The notes under the pieces were generated by a model. It saw only the letters and a list, made by a program, of their open reading frames with translations. It searched no databases and was not told the origin of the DNA. Both the position numbers and the translations under genes were made by a program. Positions 5,875 through 10,775 of a stretch of DNA of 10,775 nt are shown piece by piece. Within the stretch, counting starts at the first letter, position 1, and each line of letters starts with the position of its first letter. This DNA comes from Streptomyces speibonae (lineage in GTDB: Bacteria > Actinomycetota > Actinomycetes > Streptomycetales > Streptomycetaceae): the NCBI GenBank assembly GCA_000715605.1, contig KL568543.1, positions 102,815 to 113,589 on the forward strand. Reading direction: 5' to 3'.

Positions 5875-6938
5875 CGCGACGTACTCCGCGGCTGAGCCGG
5901 CTGCGCAGAGCGGTCCCCGAGGGCCGCGCCGGCCGCCCGGCCGAGACCCGTGGCGCGAGACCGCGCCGCCGGGGCGCCCAGCCCAAGGTCGTCGCCCTCG
6001 GCGGCGGCATGGGCCTGTCCGCCTCGCTCGCCGCCCTGCGCCGGATCACCGGTGACCTCACCGCGGTGGTCACCGTCGCCGACGACGGCGGCTCCAGCGG
6101 ACGCCTGCGCGACGAGCTGGGCGTGCTGCCGCCCGGCGACCTGCGCAAAGCGCTGGCCGCGCTGTGCGGCGACGACGACTGGGGCCAGACCTGGGCCCGG
6201 GTCATCCAGCACCGCTTCCAGTCCCAGGGCGAACTGCACGAGCACGCGGTCGGCAATCTGCTGATCGTCGCCCTGTGGGAGCAGCTCGGCGACCACGTCC
6301 AGGCGCTGGACCTGGTGGGGCGGCTGCTGGGCGCGCACGGACGGGTGCTGCCCATGTCCGCCGTGCCGCTCGAGCTCCAGGCCCGGGTACTGGGCCACGA
6401 CCCGGAGCGGCCCGAGGACGTCGTCACCGTGCGCGGACAGGCCACCGTCGCGCTCACCCCCGGCGAGGTGCAGTCCGTGCATCTCGTGCCGAACGACCCG
6501 CCCGCCGTACCCGAGGCGGTCGCCGCGGTCCTCGACGCCGACTGGGTGGTGCTCGGGCCCGGCTCCTGGTTCTCCTCGGTCATACCGCACCTGCTCGTGC
6601 CCGAACTGCTGGACGCCCTCATCGAGACCAAGGCGCGCCGGGTACTGTCGCTGAACCTCGCTCCGCAGCCGGGAGAAACCGAGGGCTTCTCCCCGCAGCG
6701 TCATTTGGAGGTTTTGGGACGACACGCCCCTAAACTCGCCCTGGACGTGGTGCTGGCCGACGAGGCCGCCGTGCCCGACCGCGACTCGCTGACCGAGGCC
6801 GCCGAGCGGTTCGGCGCGGCGGTCGAGCTGGCCCCGGTGGCCCGGCCCGACGGAAGCCCCCGGCACGACCCGGAGCTGTTGGCAGCCGCGTACGACCGTA
6901 TTTTTCGGATGCATGGAAGGATCGGCCCATGGCGATGA
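5871..6938 (+). CDS. yvcK: YvcK/CofD-like protein (gluconeogenesis or morphogenesis factor)
   Basis: YvcK proteins bind UDP-sugars and are needed for growth on gluconeogenic carbon and for cell-wall morphology in Bacillus and Mycobacterium (where it is called CuvA). The 355-residue product has the Rossmann-like start [18 protein letters not shown] (40-57). The conserved [22 protein letters not shown] follows at 69-90, then HAVGNL (125-130), [19 protein letters not shown] (228-246) and [11 protein letters not shown] (263-273). The first 36 residues are an Arg-rich tail outside the fold. The ATG at 5871 overlaps the rapZ stop by 4 bases, and GGGACGGGA precedes it directly. The 3' end overlaps whiA by 10 bases. 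Two runs of AT-ending rare codons (6702-6734 and 6879-6920) break the otherwise strong G/C third-position bias. They coincide with possible promoter elements for whiA. Confidence 0.95.
   Translation: MTRRTPRLSRLRRAVPEGRAGRPAETRGARPRRRGAQPKVVALGGGMGLSASLAALRRITGDLTAVVTVADDGGSSGRLRDELGVLPPGDLRKALAALCGDDDWGQTWARVIQHRFQSQGELHEHAVGNLLIVALWEQLGDHVQALDLVGRLLGAHGRVLPMSAVPLELQARVLGHDPERPEDVVTVRGQATVALTPGEVQSVHLVPNDPPAVPEAVAAVLDADWVVLGPGSWFSSVIPHLLVPELLDALIETKARRVLSLNLAPQPGETEGFSPQRHLEVLGRHAPKLALDVVLADEAAVPDRDSLTEAAERFGAAVELAPVARPDGSPRHDPELLAAAYDRIFRMHGRIGPWR
6702..6737 (+). promoter_or_regulatory. Candidate embedded whiA promoter A with GACAC motif
   Basis: Within yvcK codons 278-289 (CAT TTG GAG GTT TTG GGA CGA CAC GCC CCT AAA CTC), eight of twelve codons are ones Streptomyces rarely uses. 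The stretch contains GACAC (6721-6725), the core recognised by WhiA, followed after 5 bases by TAAACT (6731-6736), which fits TANNNT. No good -35 box is seen, as is usual for activator-dependent promoters. A sporulation-induced promoter inside the gene upstream of whiA is known in S. coelicolor; that this is the same element is inference. Confidence 0.4.
6879..6904 (+). promoter_or_regulatory. Candidate embedded whiA promoter B
   Basis: Near the yvcK end the rare codons TTG GCA spell TTGGCA (6879-6884), five of six bases of the -35 consensus. The codons CGT ATT TTT give TATTTT (6899-6904), a TANNNT -10. The spacer is only 14 bases, shorter than the usual 16-18, which lowers confidence. The start would be near 6911, directly before the whiA ribosome-binding site GGAAGG (6915-6920). 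Confidence 0.3.
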
Positions 6939-7918
6939 CGGCAGCGGTGAAGGACGAGATCAGCCGGCTCCCCGTCACCCGGACCTGCTGCAGGAAGGCG
7001 GAGGTCTCCGCCATTCTGCGGTTCGCCGGCGGCCTCCACCTGGTCAGCGGGCGCATCGTGATCGAGGCGGAGCTGGACACCGCGATGGCGGCGCGCCGCC
7101 TCAAGCGGGACATCCTGGAGATCTTCGGCCACAGCTCCGAACTGATCGTGATGGCGCCCGGCGGCCTGCGCCGCGGTTCGCGCTACGTCGTACGGGTGGT
7201 CGCCGGCGGCGATCAGCTGGCGCGGCAGACCGGTCTGGTCGACGGCCGGGGCCGCCCGATCCGCGGTCTGCCCCCGCAGGTGGTCTCGGGCGCCACCTGT
7301 GACGCCGAGGCGGCCTGGCGCGGCGCCTTCCTGGCCCACGGCTCCCTCACCGAGCCCGGCCGCTCCTCCTCCCTGGAGGTGACCTGCCCCGGCCCCGAGG
7401 CCGCGCTCGCCCTGGTCGGCGCGGCCCGCAGACTGCACATCGGCGCCAAGGCGCGCGAGGTGCGGGGCGTGGACCGGGTGGTGGTCCGCGACGGCGACGC
7501 GATCGGCGCGCTGCTCACCCGGCTGGGCGCGCACGAGTCGGTGCTGGCCTGGGAGGAGCGCCGGATGCGCCGCGAGGTGCGGGCCACGGCGAACCGGCTG
7601 GCCAACTTCGACGACGCCAACCTGCGCCGTTCCGCCCGCGCGGCGGTGGCGGCCGGGGCCCGGGTCCAGCGCGCGCTGGAGATCCTCGGCGACGACGTGC
7701 CCGAGCACCTCGCCGCGGCCGGCCGGCTGCGCATGGAGCACAAGCAGGCCTCCCTGGAGGAGCTGGGCGCGCTCGCCGACCCGCCGCTCACCAAGGACGC
7801 CGTGGCCGGCCGGATCCGGCGGCTGCTGGCGATGGCCGACAAGCGCGCCTCCGACCTCGGCATCCCGGGCACGGAGGCCAACCTGAGTGAGGAGCTGGAC
7901 GACAAGCTCATGGTCTGA
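6929..7918 (+). CDS. whiA: Sporulation transcription regulator WhiA
   Basis: WhiA is required for sporulation septation in Streptomyces. With WhiB it activates cell-division genes such as ftsZ and whiG, and it binds the core GACAC. The 329-residue product has the N-terminal LAGLIDADG-like domain without nuclease function (about 10-215; [13 protein letters not shown] at 131-143). The C-terminal helix-turn-helix DNA-binding domain (about 222-310) includes [21 protein letters not shown] and [26 protein letters not shown]. The ATG at 6929 is preferred because GGAAGG (6915-6920) is 8 bases upstream. The ATG two codons later (6935) would give an ATGA overlap with the yvcK stop. It is the last gene of the operon, and read-through from uvrC would supply basal expression. 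Two possible internal promoters in yvcK could supply developmental expression. A hairpin terminator follows 14 bases after the stop. Confidence 0.98.
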   Translation: MAMTAAVKDEISRLPVTRTCCRKAEVSAILRFAGGLHLVSGRIVIEAELDTAMAARRLKRDILEIFGHSSELIVMAPGGLRRGSRYVVRVVAGGDQLARQTGLVDGRGRPIRGLPPQVVSGATCDAEAAWRGAFLAHGSLTEPGRSSSLEVTCPGPEAALALVGAARRLHIGAKAREVRGVDRVVVRDGDAIGALLTRLGAHESVLAWEERRMRREVRATANRLANFDDANLRRSARAAVAAGARVQRALEILGDDVPEHLAAAGRLRMEHKQASLEELGALADPPLTKDAVAGRIRRLLAMADKRASDLGIPGTEANLSEELDDKLMV

Positions 7919-7932
7919 CGCCCCAACAGCTC

Positions 7933-7972
7933 ACCGGCGCCGGCGCCCACTTGGGTGACCGGCGCCGGTTTT
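7933..7972 (+). terminator. Intrinsic terminator of the uvrC-whiA operon
   Basis: ACCGGCGCCGG (7933-7943) pairs with CCGGCGCCGGT (7959-7969). An inner CCC/GGG pair (7946-7948 with 7953-7955) closes the loop ACTT, with a small internal bulge. The hairpin is followed by a T-tract (7969-7972), making it the only classical hairpin-plus-T terminator in the window. It separates the operon from the secreted carboxypeptidase gene. Confidence 0.85.
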
Positions 7973-8063
7973 CCGTGTCGTGGCGGCACCCTTGACTCGA
8001 TCATGTTGTGTCATGAGCCTGGCATCTGTTCGCCGCTGTGGCGGACCACTCTCTGGGGGGCTC

Positions 8064-10775
8064 ATGAGACACAGAGCGAGATCGATCCTCGCTGTCGGCA
8101 CGCTCCTGATCGGCGGAGCGAGCCTCGCACCCATCGCCCAGGCACAGCCCGGAAACCCCGCGGCCTCCGACCCCGAGGAAGTCAAGGTCTTCCGCGCCGA
8201 CGTCACCAAGGAGCAGGTGCCCCTGCTCCTGACGGCGGGGCAGGACGGGCACGAACTCGGCGAACGGGTGCCCGACCGGGGCACCGCCACCGTCGAGGTC
8301 TATCTGACCGACGGACAGGCCGAGAAACTGGAGAAACAGGGCGTCGACCTCACCGAGCACACTCTGTCCGCCCGCGCGGCCGACCGCGTCGAGGACGCCG
8401 CCGACGGCGTGTTCCGCCCGTACAGCGGAAAGGGCGGCCTGAGGGAGGAGGTCCTGCGCACCGCGCGGGAGCACCCGCACCTCACCAAGGTCGTCTCCAT
8501 CGGAAAGACGGTCAAGGGCCAGGACATCCTTGCCCTGAAGCTCACGCGGAAGGCCAGGCACACGCGGGACGGGTCGAAACCGGCCGTCCTCTACATGTCC
8601 AACCAGCACGCACGGGAGTGGATCACCCCGGAGATGACCCGGCGGCTGATGCACCACTACCTGGACACGTACACGACGGACAAGCGGATCAAGAAGATCG
8701 TCGACACCACGGAACTGTGGTTCGTCCTCTCCGCCAACCCCGACGGCTACGACTACACCTTCGCCGACGACGACAACCGTCTGTGGCGCAAGAACCTGCG
8801 GGACGTCAACGGCGACGGCGCCATCACCACCGGCGACGGCGTCGACCTCAACCGCAACTTCCCCTACAAGTGGGGCTACGACGACGAGGGCTCGTCCCCC
8901 AACCCCACCAGCCAGACCTACCGCGGCGCGAGCCCCGGCTCCGAACCGGAGACCCGGGCCATCGACGCCTTCCAGAAGCGCATCGGCTTCACCTACGGCA
9001 TCAACTACCACTCGGCCGCCGAACTCCTCCTCTACGGAGTCGGCTGGCAGGTGGCCACGCCGACCCCCGACGACGTCCTCTACCGGGCCCTCGCCGGCAC
9101 CCCCGGCAACTCGGCGATCCCGGGCTACCACCCGCAGCTCTCCTCCGAGCTCTACACCACCAACGGCGAGGCGGACGGCCACGCGGCCAACGTCAACGGC
9201 ATGGCGATGTTCACCCCCGAGATGTCGACCTGCCAGACCGCGTCCGACGCCGACCCGGACGACGAGTGGAACGCCCGCGACTGCCGGTCGGGCTTCAACT
9301 TCCCCGACGACGAGAAGCTGATCCAGCAGGAGTTCGCCAAGAACATCCCGTTCGCGCTCTCCGTCGCCGAGTCCGCGGCCCACCCCGACCGGCCGTCCTC
9401 CTCGGTCGGCCTGGAGGCCGCCGACTTCACCCCGCACGGGTTCACCACGTCCTACGCGCGCGGCGGGGGCCAGGAGGTCTCCGTCGTCGCCCGCAAGGCC
9501 GTGCGCGACAAGGAGCTCAAGTACCGCGTCAACGGCGGCCGCACGCACGGCGTGGACCTCAGGCGCTGGCGGGGCGGCGAGCGGTACGGCGGGGAGGACA
9601 ACCTCTACTTCGACGAGTACCGGGCCACGGTGCGACACGGCAGGCCGGGCGACAAGGTCGAGGTGTGGTTCACCGGAGAGGCCCGCAGGGGCCGGAACGT
9701 CTCCAGCGAGCACTTCACCTACACCGTGGCCGAGCGGCCCCGCGCGGACGTCCTCGTCGTCTCCGAGGAGGGCGCGAAGGCCACGCAGACAGGCACGTAC
9801 GTCGACGCGCTCAAGGCCAGCGGCCGCCGCGCGGCGGTCTGGGACGTGGCCGAACAGGGCGCCCCGGACGCGCTCGGCGTGCTGAGCCACTTCCGCACCG
9901 TCGTGCACCACACCGGCGCCGCGACGCCGGGCATCGCCACCCAGCTCCAGCTGCGGGCCTTCCTCAACGAGGGCGGCCGGCTGATCGAGGCGGGCGAGCG
10001 GGCGGGCGGCAGCGTCGACCTCGGCGGAGGCACACCGTCCGACGACTTCAGCCAGTACTACCTGGGCGCCTACAGCCGCACCTCCACCTCCGGAGCCACC
10101 GCGTTCGCCGGAGCCGGCCGGCTGGACGGCTTCAGCGGCCCGCTCGGCGACGCGCCCGGCAACCCGCTGGACGGGGCCGGCACCTACGGCATCACCTCCG
10201 ACGAACTGCCCGCTGCCGAGTACCCGCAGTTCGCGAGCGCCGGCGCCGGGCAGTTCCCCGGGACGTCCAACCCGTACGGGCCGTACGCCGGCTCCTCCAT
10301 GGCGGCCGCCGTGCACACCGACGACGGCTACAAGCGCCTCACCCGCACCGTGGACCTCACCGGTGTCACCGCCGCCGAGCGGCCCACCCTGCGCACCCAG
10401 CTGCTGTGGGACACCGAGCCGGGCTACGACAACGTCCTCGTCGAGGCGCACACCGCCGGCGCCGACGACTGGACGACCCTGCCCGAGACCGGCGGGGCGA
10501 CCCGCACCACCGTGCCGACCGAGTGCGCGGCCGGGTTCTACATGGCCGGGCACCCCTGGCTGGAGCACTACCTCACGCTCACCGACGACGGCTGCACCGC
10601 GACCGGGACCACCGGCGACTGGAACAGCCTCACCGGGTCCTCCGGCGGCTGGCAGCAGGTCGAATTCGATCTGAGCGCCTACGCCGGGAAGACGGCCGAG
10701 GTCTCCCTCGCCTACGTCACCGACCCGGGCAGCGGCGGCCACGGCGTCCTCGCCGACGAGGCCTCCCTCGTCATC
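8064..10775 (+). CDS. Secreted multidomain M14 zinc carboxypeptidase (runs off right edge)
   Basis: The first 904 codons of an exported metallocarboxypeptidase; the stop lies beyond the window. Residues 1-27 are a Sec signal peptide (MRHRAR, hydrophobic core, AQA cleavage site). Residues 40-110 look like a propeptide. The M14 catalytic domain spans about 117-440. Zinc ligands are H182 and E185 (QHAREW) and H316 (NYHSAAE). N263-R264 in VDLNRNF bind the substrate carboxylate, and E386 in FTPEMS is the likely general base. An EF-hand-like loop (D247, N249, D251, D258) lies just before DLNRNF. A beta-rich segment (about 450-555) is followed by a possible class-I glutamine-amidotransferase-like fold (about 560-745; ADVLVVSEEG, then FLNEGGRLIEAGE). 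A jelly-roll/MAM-like region (about 750-904; YDNVLVEAHTAG, FDLSAYAGKTAEVSLAY) resembles immune-inhibitor-A proteases. GGGGGG is just upstream of the ATG; an in-frame ATG at 8013 would spoil the signal peptide. It likely digests extracellular peptides. Confidence 0.94.
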   Translation, partial: MRHRARSILAVGTLLIGGASLAPIAQAQPGNPAASDPEEVKVFRADVTKEQVPLLLTAGQDGHELGERVPDRGTATVEVYLTDGQAEKLEKQGVDLTEHTLSARAADRVEDAADGVFRPYSGKGGLREEVLRTAREHPHLTKVVSIGKTVKGQDILALKLTRKARHTRDGSKPAVLYMSNQHAREWITPEMTRRLMHHYLDTYTTDKRIKKIVDTTELWFVLSANPDGYDYTFADDDNRLWRKNLRDVNGDGAITTGDGVDLNRNFPYKWGYDDEGSSPNPTSQTYRGASPGSEPETRAIDAFQKRIGFTYGINYHSAAELLLYGVGWQVATPTPDDVLYRALAGTPGNSAIPGYHPQLSSELYTTNGEADGHAANVNGMAMFTPEMSTCQTASDADPDDEWNARDCRSGFNFPDDEKLIQQEFAKNIPFALSVAESAAHPDRPSSSVGLEAADFTPHGFTTSYARGGGQEVSVVARKAVRDKELKYRVNGGRTHGVDLRRWRGGERYGGEDNLYFDEYRATVRHGRPGDKVEVWFTGEARRGRNVSSEHFTYTVAERPRADVLVVSEEGAKATQTGTYVDALKASGRRAAVWDVAEQGAPDALGVLSHFRTVVHHTGAATPGIATQLQLRAFLNEGGRLIEAGERAGGSVDLGGGTPSDDFSQYYLGAYSRTSTSGATAFAGAGRLDGFSGPLGDAPGNPLDGAGTYGITSDELPAAEYPQFASAGAGQFPGTSNPYGPYAGSSMAAAVHTDDGYKRLTRTVDLTGVTAAERPTLRTQLLWDTEPGYDNVLVEAHTAGADDWTTLPETGGATRTTVPTECAAGFYMAGHPWLEHYLTLTDDGCTATGTTGDWNSLTGSSGGWQQVEFDLSAYAGKTAEVSLAYVTDPGSGGHGVLADEASLVI

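Noticed and set aside
6731..6763. WhiG-type promoter (TAAA then GCCGACGA) in yvcK
   Set aside because: The spacing is 21 bases rather than the required 15 or so, and the second element deviates from GCCGATAA.
7992..8028. TTGACT upstream of the carboxypeptidase gene as a -35 box
   Set aside because: No TANNNT or similar -10 lies 16-19 bases downstream, so I do not call a promoter, although the gene must have one after the terminator.
8013..8063. In-frame upstream ATG for the carboxypeptidase
   Set aside because: It would put 17 residues with polar character before a well-formed signal peptide, and no ribosome-binding site precedes it.
8001..10742. A 913-residue open frame on the minus strand
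   Set aside because: It is fully antisense to the carboxypeptidase, whose zinc ligands, signal peptide and domains are unmistakable. High GC removes stops from the antisense frame; the product is low-complexity Val/Gly/Leu without domains.

Overview
The window is very GC-rich with strong third-position G/C bias. It carries the actinobacterial order uvrC-rapZ-yvcK-whiA, and the WhiA protein reads like the Streptomyces sporulation regulator. The source is therefore almost certainly a Streptomyces chromosome, core rather than accessory.

Left part (1-1123): the 5' end of a LacI-family repressor gene reads leftward off the window. Two abutting LacI-type operators overlap its probable -35 box. To the right, beyond a perfect 18-bp hairpin, a small Tat-exported, lipobox-carrying Rieske iron-sulfur protein reads rightward. 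It has no visible ribosome-binding site but has a well-placed -10 element, suggesting a leaderless mRNA. A perfect 17-bp hairpin closes it and is shared with the convergent gene to its right.

Middle (1117-2734): a leftward gene encodes an HTH-like protein with an unassigned C-terminal half. A 304-base gene-free stretch holds its possible promoter and a strong terminator hairpin. Next comes a small leftward ORF of 55 codons with a strong ribosome-binding site. It is divergent from uvrC.

Operon (2735-7918): uvrC, rapZ, yvcK and whiA are translationally coupled by overlaps of 4, 4 and 10 bases. uvrC is probably leaderless. The operon joins a DNA-repair nuclease subunit, a P-loop RNA-binding/signalling family protein, a nucleotide-sugar-binding morphogenesis factor and the sporulation regulator WhiA. 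Two clusters of rare, AT-ending codons inside yvcK mark candidate embedded promoters for whiA; one carries the WhiA core motif GACAC. A hairpin plus T-tract ends the operon.

Right part (8064-10775): a large secreted multidomain M14 zinc carboxypeptidase starts as its own unit and runs off the right edge after 904 codons.

I see no mobile element, CRISPR array, tRNA or rRNA. The unexplained material is regulatory and small-scale: the embedded promoter candidates, the perfect hairpins, the twin operator, the leaderless starts and the small ORF. I do not see a new multi-gene system.
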